From Thermodesulfovibrio yellowstonii (GTDB taxonomy: Bacteria > Nitrospirota > Thermodesulfovibrionia > Thermodesulfovibrionales > Dissulfurispiraceae): DNA of 45,901 nucleotides. Location of the stretch: NCBI GenBank assembly GCA_020724365.1, contig DYHD01000009.1, positions 3,843 to 49,743 of the forward strand. Reading direction: 5' to 3'. The position numbers and the translations under genes are program-made. The notes beneath the pieces were generated by a model. The model worked only from the letters and a program-made list of their open reading frames with translations. It was not told where the DNA came from and did no database searches. Below, piece by piece: positions 24,919 to 35,229 of this stretch (the first letter of the stretch is position 1; each line of letters opens with the position of its first letter).

Positions 24919-25965
24919 TTAACAGCCCGATTCAATTTTACCAAGCATTTTAATGAATATCTTAAGCAATTCATTGTCATAATCTTCTATCTCTTTAATT
25001 ATAATACTCAGGGCTTTAAAAGGTGTTAATGCAGGCTTATATGGTCTTTGAGTAGTTAAGGCATCATAGCAGTCAGCAATGGCGATTATTTTGCCGTAAA
25101 GGTTTATTTTAGATGCTTGTAAACCTAATGGATATCCCTTACCTGAAAGTTTTTCATGATGTTGAATAACTGCAGAAAATGAATCTTTGGGAAAGTATTT
25201 ATGTTCCAAAAGAATTCTTTCCCCATCAATAACATGATTTTTCATTATTTGATACTCCCAAGCCGTTAGCTTGGAAGGCTTATTTAAAATTTCAGGTGAT
25301 ATCAAGCTTTTGCCAATATCATGCAACATCGAGCCAATCCCGAGTTTAGCAACCTGATCTTCAGGCAGTCCGATTGTAATCCCCATCCCAATTGATAATA
25401 CAGCTACATTAACAGAATGGGTATATGTGTAATAATCATAATTTTTTATAGATATTAGATCATATAATGTTTCTTTGTCATTGAATATAGATGTGGCTAT
25501 CTTTTCTACTAATTTTGATGATTCCTTTATATTTTCGCCACTTCTGGGGTCTTGGAGGATATTTTTCATCAAAATTTTTGATTTTTCTTTAATTGCTATA
25601 GTCTTAAGCTCCTTTATATTTCTACCTGATGATGGATTTTTTTCTAAAGATTCCAAATATTCATTGTAAAGAGGGATATCGGATATTTTTATCATGATAT
25701 CACCTTCTGTTTTAAATAAATCAGATGGTATTTTTGCAGGCAAGGATGGTGAAGATTTCAATAATAACTCAAACCCAAGATTTCTATGGATATAGAGACT
25801 AAAAGGAATTTCATATTCAGTAATAAGAGAATTTTTTTCGATCTGATAAAACCTATCTATTTCAGAATAATACTTCTTATATTGATAAGTCTCATCTTCA
25901 CGCCTTTCTTTGTCAGTTGAAGGCTGGAAAGGTTTATTATCGTCTAAAATAAAATATTTTTTCAT
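24919..25965 (-). CDS. HD-GYP phosphodiesterase
   Basis: 348 residues from ATG 25965 (AAGG upstream; GTG 25971 or a TTG at 26031 are alternatives). The N-terminal ~150 residues form an undefined regulatory domain. The HD-GYP domain (~170-340) has H-S-V-N-V-A, H-D-I-G-K (215-219), K-N-H, Q-H-H-E-K (268-272), G-K-G-Y-P (275-279) and A-D-C-Y-D-A-L-T-T-Q-R-P-Y-K, so all metal ligands and the GYP loop are intact. It should degrade c-di-GMP, opposing the cyclase at 19.8 kb. No membrane segment is seen. Confidence 0.93.
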   Translation of the reverse strand: MKKYFILDDNKPFQPSTDKERREDETYQYKKYYSEIDRFYQIEKNSLITEYEIPFSLYIHRNLGFELLLKSSPSLPAKIPSDLFKTEGDIMIKISDIPLYNEYLESLEKNPSSGRNIKELKTIAIKEKSKILMKNILQDPRSGENIKESSKLVEKIATSIFNDKETLYDLISIKNYDYYTYTHSVNVAVLSIGMGITIGLPEDQVAKLGIGSMLHDIGKSLISPEILNKPSKLTAWEYQIMKNHVIDGERILLEHKYFPKDSFSAVIQHHEKLSGKGYPLGLQASKINLYGKIIAIADCYDALTTQRPYKPALTPFKALSIIIKEIEDYDNELLKIFIKMLGKIESGC

Positions 25966-26373
25966 AATCACTGAGACCTTTTTTCTATATATATTTTCAT
26001 TATAAACCTTTATAAAAATTTCTCGAAGCAATTTTTTATCGAAAAAAGGCGATAGAAATTTTCAAAAATAAAGAAATCCAAGTAGGACAGCCGTCTTGGC
26101 TATTATACATAACTTCAGTTTTCAAGTCCGAAAAATAGAGATAGAAACATGATAGCCCCTACAAAACACCCTCTCCCCTCAAGGAAGATGGAACTTTTGG
26201 TAGAGTCCCATCTCTATTTTAGTTTTCAAGTATAGGTGATTGTTTAAAAAAAACTCGCTGTGTTAAACTATTAATTCTCAATCTAAAACATTTCTGCTTT
26301 GAACTGATATTCTTTATTTTAAAACTACAAAAATCAATCTAAATTCATTAATTTCACTTAGGAGATGTGAGAA
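25966..26373. other. Divergent HD-GYP / purE spacer
   Basis: About 400 bases without a gene. It includes a repeat-like piece around 26080-26110 (GTAGGACAGCCGTCTTGGCTA) and a segment 26160-26230 rich in C-T runs. I see no purine riboswitch or other recognisable leader upstream of purE; AGGAG precedes its ATG. Confidence 0.45.
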
Positions 26374-26859
26374 ATGAATAAACCTTTGATAGGCATAATT
26401 ATGGGAAGCGATAGCGACCTTCCAGTTATGGAAAAAGCTGCTAATATATTAAAAGAATTAGAAATACCTTATGAAATTTCTATTAAATCAGCTCATAGAA
26501 CACCTGATGAGATGTTTAAATATGCCGAAGATGCAGAAAGTAGAGGGTTAGAGGTTATAATAGCAGGTGCAGGTGGTGCCGCTCATCTGCCCGGCATGAC
26601 TGCCGCAAAAACTCCTTTGCCAGTGATTGGAGTGCCTATACCATTAACACATTTAAATGGAATAGATTCTCTTTTATCTATAGTGCAAATGCCAAAGGGA
26701 ATTCCAGTGGCTACAATAGCTATAGGGAATGCTGAGAACGCAGGTCTTTTGGCAGCTCGAATTTTAGGTATTAAGTATCCTGATATTCAAAAAAAGGTAA
26801 TCGAGCATATGAAAAGGATGCGTGAAAAGGTTCTCAGCATCAAATCAATCGAGGGTTAA
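26374..26859 (+). CDS. purE: N5-CAIR mutase PurE
   Basis: 161 residues, class I length. Motifs [11 protein letters not shown] (11-21), S-A-H-R-T-P-D (active-site His), [11 protein letters not shown] and the V-I-G-V-P-I loop are intact. It converts N5-carboxyaminoimidazole ribonucleotide to CAIR in purine synthesis, the form that works with PurK, which follows with no gap. AGGAG lies 9 bases before the ATG. Confidence 0.96.
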   Translation: MNKPLIGIIMGSDSDLPVMEKAANILKELEIPYEISIKSAHRTPDEMFKYAEDAESRGLEVIIAGAGGAAHLPGMTAAKTPLPVIGVPIPLTHLNGIDSLLSIVQMPKGIPVATIAIGNAENAGLLAARILGIKYPDIQKKVIEHMKRMREKVLSIKSIEG

Positions 26860-27981
26860 ATGGTCAAAATGCTACTTCAACCCGACTCAACAATTGGTAT
26901 CATAGGCGGCGGTCAGCTCGGCAGGATGTTAATATTTGAATGCAGAAGAATGGGGTATAAAACCATTGTGCTTGACCCTGACGATAAATGCCCTGCTGCA
27001 CAGGTTGCAAATGCATCGTATAATTTTTCGCAAATCGCTGATTTTATTAAAGCATGTGATATTGCCACATATGAATTTGAACATATAAATATTGAAGCCC
27101 TATTAGAAATAGAAAAAAATATTCCTCTATTGCCTTCTTCTGCTGTTCTTAAAGTCAAGCAAACAAGGGCATCTGAGAAAACTTATCTTAAAGAGAAGGG
27201 CTTTCCAGTTCCTAATTTTCAAGTATTGAATGACATCTCCCATGTCCCCTCGATTATAAAGGATAAGCAAGTTATAATAAAAAAATCTACAGGAGGATAT
27301 GACGGCAAAGGACTTTATACGATTAAATCCCTGTCTGACTTTGAATCTATCAAAAACCAACTCGTTGATGAGGTTTTTATAGTTGAGGATCTTGTTCCTT
27401 ACAAAAAGGAAGTTTCTGTTATCTGTGGGAGAAATATTAAGGGAGATATTACAGTTTATCCTGTTGCTGATAATGTCCATCAAAACGGTATTTTGCATTA
27501 TACTCTTGCGCCCGCTGATATAACCGACAAAGCAAAAAGCAGGGCATATGAGATTGCTATCGAATTGATAAAGACACTCGATATTATTGGACTTCTATGT
27601 GTAGAGATGTTTCTCCTCGATAATAATGAACTGTTTATAAATGAGTTTGCCCCAAGGCCCCATAACTCAGGACATTATACAATAGATGCCTGCGACATAT
27701 CTCAGTTTGAAATGCTTATGAGGGCAATCTGTGGTTTTTCTTTGGTAGCTCCTCAATGTTTCTGTAATGCGGCAATGCTTAATATTATTGGTAAGGGGAT
27801 AGATGCTCTTGATTTTCAGAAACTCCTTTCTCTGCCGGGCGTAAAGATTCACCTCTATGGGAAAAAAGATGTGAGAAACGGAAGAAAAATGGGACATATC
27901 AATATTGTAGGGAAAGATATTGAAGGTGTAAAAGAAAAACTTTTTTATATTAAAGATTTGATTTATCCCTCTTCTCTTTAA
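26860..27981 (+). CDS. purK: N5-CAIR synthetase PurK
   Basis: 373 residues of the ATP-grasp superfamily. I-G-I-I-G-G-G-Q-L-G-R-M (~10-21), the K-K-S-T-G-G-Y-D-G-K-G ATP loop and the C-terminal N-E-F-A-P-R-P-H-N-S-G-H-Y-T signature are present. It carboxylates AIR using ATP and bicarbonate. The start codon directly follows the purE stop, consistent with translational coupling. Confidence 0.95.
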   Translation: MVKMLLQPDSTIGIIGGGQLGRMLIFECRRMGYKTIVLDPDDKCPAAQVANASYNFSQIADFIKACDIATYEFEHINIEALLEIEKNIPLLPSSAVLKVKQTRASEKTYLKEKGFPVPNFQVLNDISHVPSIIKDKQVIIKKSTGGYDGKGLYTIKSLSDFESIKNQLVDEVFIVEDLVPYKKEVSVICGRNIKGDITVYPVADNVHQNGILHYTLAPADITDKAKSRAYEIAIELIKTLDIIGLLCVEMFLLDNNELFINEFAPRPHNSGHYTIDACDISQFEMLMRAICGFSLVAPQCFCNAAMLNIIGKGIDALDFQKLLSLPGVKIHLYGKKDVRNGRKMGHINIVGKDIEGVKEKLFYIKDLIYPSSL

Positions 27982-28020
27982 ACATGTGCCTTATTTGTCC
28001 CAAAAACAGAGGATAGAAAG

Positions 28021-28165
28021 TTGTCATTTCGAGCAAAGCGAGAAATCTTTTCCTCCCCGCAAGCGACTTGCCTGCCGCGCCCGCGGCGCAGGCGGGAGAG
28101 CGTCAGGAACCCGGAAAGATTCCAGACAAGCGTTCGACTGAGCTCATGCCGAGGTCTGGAATGAT
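28021..28165. repeat. GC-rich MITE-like element
   Basis: Runs from TTGTCATTTCGAGC to GGTCTGGAATGATAG, with roughly inverted ends (GTCATTtc and gGAATGAT). The centre is far richer in GC than the surroundings and contains a strong hairpin around GCCTGCCGCGCCCGCGGCGCAGGC. No coding frame. Similar TCATTTCGAGC...AATCTTT elements are known as dispersed repeats. Confidence 0.6.
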
Positions 28166-28212
28166 AGAAAAGCTATGGTTAATAGGCAGACCATATATGA
28201 CGGTAGTTTTCA

Positions 28213-28473
28213 ATGCTGAATCCTCTTAAGCAAATAAGAAGGATAATAGTTGCTGTTGTAGGCTTTACTATATTGCTGATAGGTATCGCCTTGTTAGTCT
28301 TGCCAGGGCCTGCTTTTGTGGTTATACCGGTTGGGCTTGGAATCCTTGCGATCGAATTTGTCTGGGCAAGAAAGCTGCTTAAAAAGGTTAAGGACAGGAT
28401 TGCAAAGGCAAAAGAAAATCATAGCAAATCTGAAGGGAATAAAAAATATAAAGGAGATAAAAACAATAAATGA
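28213..28473 (+). CDS. PGPGW-type small membrane protein
   Basis: 86 residues. A short basic N-terminus leads to two membrane helices (~11-30 and ~31-50) joined by V-L-P-G-P-A-F-V-V-I-P, the PGPGW-family turn, followed by a very basic cytoplasmic tail (R-K-L-L-K-K-V-K-D-R, then Lys/Asn-rich). The function of the family is unknown. Its stop overlaps the start of the ATPase gene (ATGA), so the two are translated together. There is no clear Shine-Dalgarno sequence. A role as a small partner or regulator of the pump is inference from coupling alone. Confidence 0.8.
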   Translation: MLNPLKQIRRIIVAVVGFTILLIGIALLVLPGPAFVVIPVGLGILAIEFVWARKLLKKVKDRIAKAKENHSKSEGNKKYKGDKNNK

Positions 28474-31127
28474 AATGGCATCAAAAAATATTAGATGAGG
28501 TATTAACCGAATTAAATACCACTACTAAGGGACTTAATACTACCGATGCAGAAAAAAGGCTTGAACTATACGGACCTAATGAACTAAAGGTCAAGAAGAA
28601 AAAGACTCCGTTCATGATGTTCCTTGACCAATTCAAAGACTTTTTGATAATCGTCCTTATCATGGCTGGAATTATCGCTGCTGTAGTGGGCAAGCCCACT
28701 GATGTTGCAGCTATACTGGCAATAGTCATTCTCAACGCAATAATTGGCTTCATACAAGAATACAAGGCAGAGAAGGCTATGGAGGCTCTCAAGATGATGG
28801 CATCTCCTTCTGCTACTGTCCTGAGAGAAGGCATACCCAATACCATAGCAGCATCAAAGATCGTCCCTGGCGATATTGTTTTAGTCGAAGCGGGTCAGAT
28901 TATACCTGCTGATATGAGACTATTTGAGGTTGCTAATCTTAAAGTAGAAGAAGCTGCACTGACAGGTGAATCCGTCCCTGTAGAGAAACATACGGCGCAT
29001 ATACTTGATGATCATCTTCCACTTGGAGACAGAAAAAATATGGCATATCAAGGGACTATAGTAACCTACGGCAGGGCAGGCGGAATAGTCGTTTCCACCG
29101 GAATGGAAACAGAGATGGGAAAGATAGCATCCATGCTGCAGGAAGAGAAAGAAGTAAAGACTCCTCTTCAGCAGAGACTTGCTAATTTCGGCAAAAAACT
29201 TGCTTTTGCTATCTTGATAATATGTTCAATTGTCTTTGTTGCTGGGATGATGAGAGGAGAGCCTATAATGCTTATGCTGCTTACAGCAATAAGCTTGGCT
29301 GTAGCAGCAATACCAGAGGCACTGCCAGCGGTCATTACTATAGCCCTTGCCTTTGGCGCTAAAAAAATGGTCAAGCAAAATGCTCTCATCAGAAAGCTGC
29401 CTGCCGTTGAAACACTTGGCTCTGTCACATATATCTGCTCTGATAAGACCGGCACTCTCACCTTGAATAAGATGACGGTTGAAGAAGTTTATTTTGACGG
29501 CAAGATAGTTAGGGTTGAGGAACTAACTAAGAAGCCTCATATTGAGCATGACAATAGTCTAATGACTTTGGATTACTTATTAACTGCCTCTGCATTATGT
29601 AATGACACAAAAATAGATTCTCAGGGAAAATCAATTGGTGACCCCACCGAAGTCGCACTTTATGTATTTGCACAGGGTGAAGGGATTGACATGAACAAAC
29701 TGCAAAATAAAATGTCAAGGATTGCTGAAATACCATTTGATTCAGAAAGAAAGAGCATGACCACATTTCACTTACCTCCTTCCCAAGTAACCGCTGAAAA
29801 CTATAAATTTATATCTTTCACCAAAGGCGCCGCAGAGGTATTGCTTGATAAATCAATAAATATTTTTACATCGGAAGGACTCAAACCTCTTAATATGAAA
29901 GAAATTCATATAATCACTGACAAAATGGCTGCTGACGGCTTGAGAGTTCTATGTCTTGCGATGAGAAAATGGGAGAAGCTACCTGAAGATTTATCACCAG
30001 AAAATGTCGAAAAAGAATTAACAATAATCGGGCTTGTAGGCATGATGGACCCGCCTCGAGAGGAGGCAAGGGAAGCTGTCTCAATGTGTAAAACAGCAGG
30101 CATCAAACCTGTTATGATTACAGGTGACCACCCTATAACAGCAAAGGCAATCGCTAAAAGGATTGGCATAATTGAAGATGGCTCAAAAACCGTAATAACA
30201 GGCAGGGAACTTGAGAAATTACCCTTGGAAGAGTTTGAAACCAGGGTTGAAGATATAAGGATATACGCAAGGGTAGTGCCTGAGCAAAAATTAAAGATTG
30301 TTAAAGCACTTCAGGATAAAGGACAATATGTTGCGATGACAGGCGATGGTGTTAATGATGCTCCAGCGCTTAAAAAGGCTAATATTGGAGTGGCAATGGG
30401 CATTACAGGCACAGATGTCTCAAAGGAGGCATCATCTATGATACTGCTTGATGATAACTTTGCCACTATAGTGAAAGCAGTTAGGGAAGGAAGGCGCATT
30501 TATGATAATATTCTTAAATTCATAAAATACTCTATGACATCTAATGCGGGAACATTATGGGCGATATTTCTTGCTCCATTTTTTGGACTTCCTCTCCCAC
30601 TTCTTCCAATACAGATACTATGGATGAATCTTCTTACAGATAGCCTTCCCGGTCTTTCATTGACCACAGAGCCTGCAGACAGGAGAATAATGAACAGACC
30701 ACCCAGAAACCCCGACGAAGGCGTTTTTGCTCAAGGCAGAGGATTTTATATAATAAGATTTGGACTTGTCATCGGGATAGCAGCTTTATTTTTTCAGTAT
30801 TATTCTATTTCAAATAATTATCCATGGCAGACAATGATATTCACAGGGCTTGTTCTAGGCAGAATGTCAGTGGTAATGGCTGTACGTTCAGAAATTGATT
30901 CCGTCTTTAAGATCGGGATTTTCTCTAATAAACCGCTATTAGCCGCAGTTTTTTTGACATTCGCACTCCAAATGGCTGTCATTTATGTGCCGTTTCTGAA
31001 TCCAATCTTTAATACGCAACCTTTGACAATTAACGAGTTAATTCTCACCCTTGCATTTTCATCTATCGTATTTTTTGCGATTGAAATAGAAAAGCTATAC
31101 AGAAGGATAAAATGGGAAAAGTCGTAA
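28470..31127 (+). CDS. P2A-type calcium-transporting ATPase
   Basis: 885 residues, the length of SERCA/PMR1-like bacterial pumps. N-terminal cation-ATPase segment (~1-70), M1-M2, actuator motif L-T-G-E-S-V-P, M4 site P-E-A-L-P-A-V (normally P-E-G-L-P in Ca pumps), phosphorylation motif C-S-D-K-T-G-T-L-T with Asp325, nucleotide-binding K-G-A-A-E-V-L, and hinge [12 protein letters not shown]5-M6 contain N-L-L-T-D-S-L-P, typical of P2A/P2B transport sites. It likely exports Ca2+ (possibly Mn2+). It overlaps the PGPGW gene by four bases and purC by 16. Confidence 0.9.
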   Translation: MKWHQKILDEVLTELNTTTKGLNTTDAEKRLELYGPNELKVKKKKTPFMMFLDQFKDFLIIVLIMAGIIAAVVGKPTDVAAILAIVILNAIIGFIQEYKAEKAMEALKMMASPSATVLREGIPNTIAASKIVPGDIVLVEAGQIIPADMRLFEVANLKVEEAALTGESVPVEKHTAHILDDHLPLGDRKNMAYQGTIVTYGRAGGIVVSTGMETEMGKIASMLQEEKEVKTPLQQRLANFGKKLAFAILIICSIVFVAGMMRGEPIMLMLLTAISLAVAAIPEALPAVITIALAFGAKKMVKQNALIRKLPAVETLGSVTYICSDKTGTLTLNKMTVEEVYFDGKIVRVEELTKKPHIEHDNSLMTLDYLLTASALCNDTKIDSQGKSIGDPTEVALYVFAQGEGIDMNKLQNKMSRIAEIPFDSERKSMTTFHLPPSQVTAENYKFISFTKGAAEVLLDKSINIFTSEGLKPLNMKEIHIITDKMAADGLRVLCLAMRKWEKLPEDLSPENVEKELTIIGLVGMMDPPREEAREAVSMCKTAGIKPVMITGDHPITAKAIAKRIGIIEDGSKTVITGRELEKLPLEEFETRVEDIRIYARVVPEQKLKIVKALQDKGQYVAMTGDGVNDAPALKKANIGVAMGITGTDVSKEASSMILLDDNFATIVKAVREGRRIYDNILKFIKYSMTSNAGTLWAIFLAPFFGLPLPLLPIQILWMNLLTDSLPGLSLTTEPADRRIMNRPPRNPDEGVFAQGRGFYIIRFGLVIGIAALFFQYYSISNNYPWQTMIFTGLVLGRMSVVMAVRSEIDSVFKIGIFSNKPLLAAVFLTFALQMAVIYVPFLNPIFNTQPLTINELILTLAFSSIVFFAIEIEKLYRRIKWEKS

Positions 31128-31990
31128 TGGAAATCAAAATAGATGGAGCGAAATTTCTAAGGAGAGGAAAAGTTAGGGACATCTACGAATATGAAGATTA
31201 TTTATTGATAATAGCTTCTGACCGTGTCTCTGCATTCGATGTTATCCTTCCTACAGGCATCCCTGACAAAGGCAGGGTCTTAACTCAGATATCAATATAT
31301 TGGTTTAATCAGATGAAAGATATAGTAGAAAATCATCTGGTAGCAACCGAGATCAAAGATTTCCCCGAATCTTTAAAAAAGTATGCCGATATTTTAGAAG
31401 GCAGGAGCATGCTCGTAAAGAAATCCCAACCCATGCCTGTTGAATGTATCGTCAGAGGGTATCTTTCAGGCTCAGGGTGGCAAGAATATAAGAAAAATGG
31501 CTCGATATGCGGGATTAAACTGCCTGAAGGACTTATTGAATCGAGCCGTCTCGAGGAACCCATCTTCACACCGAGCACTAAGTCACAAGAAGGTCATGAT
31601 ATTAATATCTCCTTAGATGAGATGAAAAGAATAGTTTCCCCAGAACTCGCCGAAAGACTTAAGGAGCTTACGCTTAAGGTATATAAAAAGGCACGGGATA
31701 TTGCTGAAAAGAAGGGCATAATAATTGCTGATACAAAAATGGAATTTGGCATGTTTGGTGATAAGATAATTCTGATAGATGAGTTGCTCACCCCTGATTC
31801 ATCAAGATTCTGGTCAATAAAGAATTATACACCCGGCAAAGGGCAGGATAGCTATGATAAACAGATTGTCAGGGATTATCTTTTGACCCTCGACTGGAAT
31901 AAAACATATCCAGCTCCTGAACTGCCCCCTGATATCGTTCTAAAAACTGCAGATAGATACAGGGAGATACTTAAGATAATTACAGCTTAG
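31112..31990 (+). CDS. purC: SAICAR synthetase PurC
   Basis: 292 residues. [12 protein letters not shown] (~12-23), the ATP-binding [19 protein letters not shown] and D-K-Q-I-V-R-D-Y-L mark the long PurC form. It joins CAIR and aspartate. ATG 31112 has AAGGA 5 bases upstream and lies inside the ATPase gene; ATG 31127, which would overlap only the last base, is an alternative. Purine genes purE-purK and purC are thus separated by the membrane protein and the pump. Confidence 0.95.
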   Translation: MGKVVMEIKIDGAKFLRRGKVRDIYEYEDYLLIIASDRVSAFDVILPTGIPDKGRVLTQISIYWFNQMKDIVENHLVATEIKDFPESLKKYADILEGRSMLVKKSQPMPVECIVRGYLSGSGWQEYKKNGSICGIKLPEGLIESSRLEEPIFTPSTKSQEGHDINISLDEMKRIVSPELAERLKELTLKVYKKARDIAEKKGIIIADTKMEFGMFGDKIILIDELLTPDSSRFWSIKNYTPGKGQDSYDKQIVRDYLLTLDWNKTYPAPELPPDIVLKTADRYREILKIITA

Positions 31991-32046
31991 TCTTTTTCTT
32001 TAGATTAATAAAAATAAAGAATTGCTATTTGTTCACAGGCGGTAGA

Positions 32047-33288
32047 CTATTTAATTTCAAAGGTAACTGTATCATATCTTGTTCGCAAACCAACTGCTTT
32101 GACCTGAAGGGTGTGGATTCCTGGAGATAAGGTAGTAGTATTCCATGATGTAGTCTCCCAAAGATGGGAGTTATTATTACTTAAAGAACGAACTTTATTC
32201 AAAGGGAGCCAGCTTCCGAGACCATCAACACGATAAAGAACTTGACTAGTTGGCATAGAGCCAAATACAAGAACCCTTATCTTATTATTTTGTGAAGGAG
32301 ATATTGGATAAGCCTGTGGATTCACACCTCCTAAAGTTCTGTCAAGAGGCTTTGTAATAATTATAGCAGGCCACTGATTAATAATAGCTTGACTCACTGA
32401 AATGCCATTATTATCAATAGCTATAATGGCATATTGCCCTCTTTCCCAAAGAGATCCAACATTCAGATTGAGCGTATTAGATGAAATGCGAGAAGAGTCC
32501 GAATACCGATGGGTATGACCATAACCATACATTGCAACTCCAAAATGATTTAACAATTCGAGAAAACGTGTTCGCCCTATAACAAGATTTTGCACTGGAT
32601 GATGACCAAAAATAAAAGTAAGATTAACATTATTTTCATACATAAGTGCATTTTCTATAAAATTTAGTTCATCATCGCTTAATTCAGATGGACAACCTGC
32701 GGCACGATCATCGAATGCATTGGTATATCCTGGATGAGGTGTTGCTATTGTAATAAACTTGTAGGTGCCATAGCCTGCATCGAAAAGCCAAGACCTCTGA
32801 TTTTCACCAGTTGCTTTACCTTGCACTGAATAGTCACGATAATACAATAAGGGAATATTCTCCCAATACTGATCATGGTTTCCGGGGGCATCTGAGTAAA
32901 AGTCGAGTTGAATTTTATTGGCATCTATAAGATTAGCATATTCTTTCCACTGTGCAAGATGATCGCAAGTTCGACCACCTGTTAATAAATTGCATCTGAC
33001 ATGGTCAGTGAGATCGCCAGCATTGATAATAAACTTTGGATTGATAACACTTTTTACACTTTTGAAAAAGCTATTAAGTCTATTTGTATCATTTGCATCA
33101 GGTGTGCCTATATGGGTGTCAGATATTAGGGTGAACCAGAATATCTTTGAATTGTCATCGCTATTTGTTATGTCAGAAAAATCTTCCGCTTTCAAGATTT
33201 CAAAGGATGTAAGAATAAAAAATAGTAAAAATACTTGAGAAAAAATACAAAATATAATTTTTTTTCTTTTTACTACATTTAATATCAT
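32047..33288 (-). CDS. Secreted calcineurin-like metallophosphoesterase
   Basis: 413 residues with an N-terminal signal (hydrophobic ~10-28, cleavage near A34). All metal-binding motifs are present: S-D-T-H-I-G (D57, H59), N-A-G-D-L-T-D (D92), P-G-N-H-D (136-139), F-G-H-H-P and Y-G-H-T-H. The last ~100 residues form an Ig-like domain (V-L-V-F-G-S-M-P ... L-Q-V-K-A-V-G). The substrate could be a phosphate ester, nucleotide or phospholipid; it cannot be told from sequence. The start follows GAGGTTGAG and comes 30 bases after the TPR gene, suggesting one operon. Confidence 0.85.
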   Translation of the reverse strand: MILNVVKRKKIIFCIFSQVFLLFFILTSFEILKAEDFSDITNSDDNSKIFWFTLISDTHIGTPDANDTNRLNSFFKSVKSVINPKFIINAGDLTDHVRCNLLTGGRTCDHLAQWKEYANLIDANKIQLDFYSDAPGNHDQYWENIPLLYYRDYSVQGKATGENQRSWLFDAGYGTYKFITIATPHPGYTNAFDDRAAGCPSELSDDELNFIENALMYENNVNLTFIFGHHPVQNLVIGRTRFLELLNHFGVAMYGYGHTHRYSDSSRISSNTLNLNVGSLWERGQYAIIAIDNNGISVSQAIINQWPAIIITKPLDRTLGGVNPQAYPISPSQNNKIRVLVFGSMPTSQVLYRVDGLGSWLPLNKVRSLSNNNSHLWETTSWNTTTLSPGIHTLQVKAVGLRTRYDTVTFEIK

Positions 33289-33318
33289 TTTCTCAACCTC
33301 TTATATTAATAAAAAAGA

Positions 33319-33837
33319 TTAAGGAAATATTTTATAATAAATTATTCCTTCTTTATTCGCCTTTTTCAATCCTTCAATATCCCTTTCCACTGTTCTGGGA
33401 AATATTTTTCGATACTTATGAAGAAATTGTATCGTCTCTTGATAGCCTATTGATTTTTCAAGCAAAGCAGCATGTCTGATAATAGCATTTAAATCTAGCG
33501 AATCAGATGCCTCCACAACACTGAGATATATTCTGCTAACATCAAGTGCTTTTCTATAATCTGCATTAGCAATATGAATTGCAATAATATAGTTATATCC
33601 TCTTGGGTCGTTAGAATTAAGGGTAATTGCTTTAGTTGCTTCGTTTATTGCCTCAGAATATTTTCCTTGAAGATAAAAGAGATCAGCTTTTTGAATGTGA
33701 ACATCAACATTATGTAAAGATTCATTAGCATGGGCTGATTGTGAAGTTAATGCAAAAAAAATAGAAAATGAAATTGCTAATATCATAGCAATCGCAGCGG
33801 ATTTTTTATAATTATGGTTTTTCATAATAAAGTTCAT
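33319..33837 (-). CDS. Exported TPR-repeat protein
   Basis: 172 residues with a signal or anchor helix (~17-32, ending S-A-H-A-N-E). Residues ~48-85 are a clear TPR (Y-L-Q-G-K-Y-S-E-A-I-N-E-A-T-K-A-I ... N-S-N-D-P-R-G), followed by at least one degenerate repeat (~88-110). It probably scaffolds a periplasmic protein, with the downstream phosphoesterase as the natural partner. An alternative start at 33825 gives a more typical signal peptide; neither has a strong ribosome-binding site. Confidence 0.7.
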   Translation of the reverse strand: MNFIMKNHNYKKSAAIAMILAISFSIFFALTSQSAHANESLHNVDVHIQKADLFYLQGKYSEAINEATKAITLNSNDPRGYNYIIAIHIANADYRKALDVSRIYLSVVEASDSLDLNAIIRHAALLEKSIGYQETIQFLHKYRKIFPRTVERDIEGLKKANKEGIIYYKIFP

Positions 33838-34102
33838 CCATATTTCGTAAAGAATTTACTGCTTTTAATAGAGGCTTGTTTATAAATCGTTTTGCGAAAT
33901 CTATCTGTTTGAAGTTTATCTAAAATATAAGCAAGTAAAGTTTCTGTGTTTATAGACTAAGCAAACATAACATATTCCTTGAATATTTAAATAAAAGAAA
34001 AAGCTATTTTTTTAAATTTTATGTTTAATTATTAATAGCTTATAACTTTTCTATATGTCTAATACACTTTAGCATTTTGGCTATTTGATAGAAGCAGAAT
34101 AA

Positions 34103-34966
34103 TTATTTTAACAAGTCTGCATTAATCTGGACTTTATTATCCTTCATGGCTTTCTTTATGAATGCATCTATTTTTTCCTTACTTATATCAGCAAGCATCT
34201 TCTCCTTTACTTTATCTTTTACCTCTGCAAAAGGAAGAGGCTCAGAAGATGTTTTCTCCTCAATTTTTATAATATAGAAACCTTCAGATGCTTGTATAAC
34301 AGAGCTTATTTCGTGTAATTTAAGCGATAAAGCAGTACGTTCAAATACCGATTTTGGCTTTATAATTTTATCTAGTTTAAAAAACCCTCCTCTGTCTTTA
34401 GATTCTTTGTCTTCAGAGACTTCAGATGCAACTTTCGCAAAATCTTCCCCATCCTTAATCCTTTTTAATGCAGCTTCGATTCTGTCTTTTGCATTCTTTT
34501 TTTCTTCAGCAGAGGCATTAGTGCTAACTTTAATAAAAATTTTCCTTCCAGAAAGCGTAGATGGTGCCTTAAATTCTTTTTTATTACTCTTATAATATAA
34601 CTCTAAATCTTTATCAGTAATTTCAATTTTTTCTAATATCTCCTTTTGCACATAAAGCCTAGTAACAAAATTATTCAATTGATATTCTAATTGCTCCTTA
34701 ATATCAGGACGTTGTTCAAATCCCTGCTTGGATGCAATCTTTGCAATCAACATAGTATTAACTATTCCCTCCAAAAATCGAACTTGCGCATCCTTATCTT
34801 TTTTTAAAAGCGTTTGCTGTGATTCTGGAAGATAACTAATTATTTTTTGAAAGTCGGCTCTCGTTAAGGCTTTGTCGCCGATCTGAGCAAGTATATCCTT
34901 ATCAGCTGCAAATGAGCTAATGGAGAATAATAGAAAAAAACACATTAAAATCAAAATCTTCTTCAT
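34103..34966 (-). CDS. Periplasmic parvulin-type peptidyl-prolyl isomerase
   Basis: 287 residues from ATG 34966, with AGGGGG at ribosome-binding distance. Signal peptide MKKILILMCFFLLFSISSFAA. A SurA-like N-terminal chaperone region (~22-120, I-G-D-K-A-L-T-R-A-D-F) precedes a parvulin domain (~125-225: A-S-E-V-S-E-D-K-E-S-K-D-R-G-G-F-F, then V-I-Q-A-S-E-G-F-Y-I-I-K-I), and a C-terminal helix follows. It assists folding of exported or outer-membrane proteins, apt in a region full of secreted proteins. Not assigned to SurA, PpiD or PrsA with certainty. Confidence 0.88.
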   Translation of the reverse strand: MKKILILMCFFLLFSISSFAADKDILAQIGDKALTRADFQKIISYLPESQQTLLKKDKDAQVRFLEGIVNTMLIAKIASKQGFEQRPDIKEQLEYQLNNFVTRLYVQKEILEKIEITDKDLELYYKSNKKEFKAPSTLSGRKIFIKVSTNASAEEKKNAKDRIEAALKRIKDGEDFAKVASEVSEDKESKDRGGFFKLDKIIKPKSVFERTALSLKLHEISSVIQASEGFYIIKIEEKTSSEPLPFAEVKDKVKEKMLADISKEKIDAFIKKAMKDNKVQINADLLK

Positions 34967-35131
34967 TAAACAGACCCCCTTATAAACTTCCATGATGTTA
35001 ATTATAACATATGAATAAATTATATATCATTTTATGTTTGTCAAGCGGTAGTGTAAAATTTTCTGTATAAAAAATTGAAGATAGTAAAAAGAGGGTGCGC
35101 CTGATCATAAAAAATTAGCAAAGATTATCAT

Positions 35132-35160
35132 TTGACATTTAATATTTTCTATAGTATATT
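35132..35160 (+). promoter_or_regulatory. Sigma-70 promoter of secreted-family gene A
   Basis: TTGACA (35132-35137), 17-base spacer, TATATT (35155-35160). The transcript should begin near 35167, giving a ~60-base leader that ends in the hairpin AAGCTCtgaGAGCTT (35202-35216) directly before the ribosome-binding site AGGGAGG (35217-35223). Confidence 0.7.
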
Positions 35161-35229
35161 TTCATTAAGGTAAGGCGATGGTAAGATTATTTTGCAATTA
35201 AAAGCTCTGAGAGCTTAGGGAGGTTTATT

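Noticed and set aside
26250..26373. Purine riboswitch upstream of purE
   Set aside because: No conserved purine-aptamer core or paired loops could be found; only an AGGAG site is seen.
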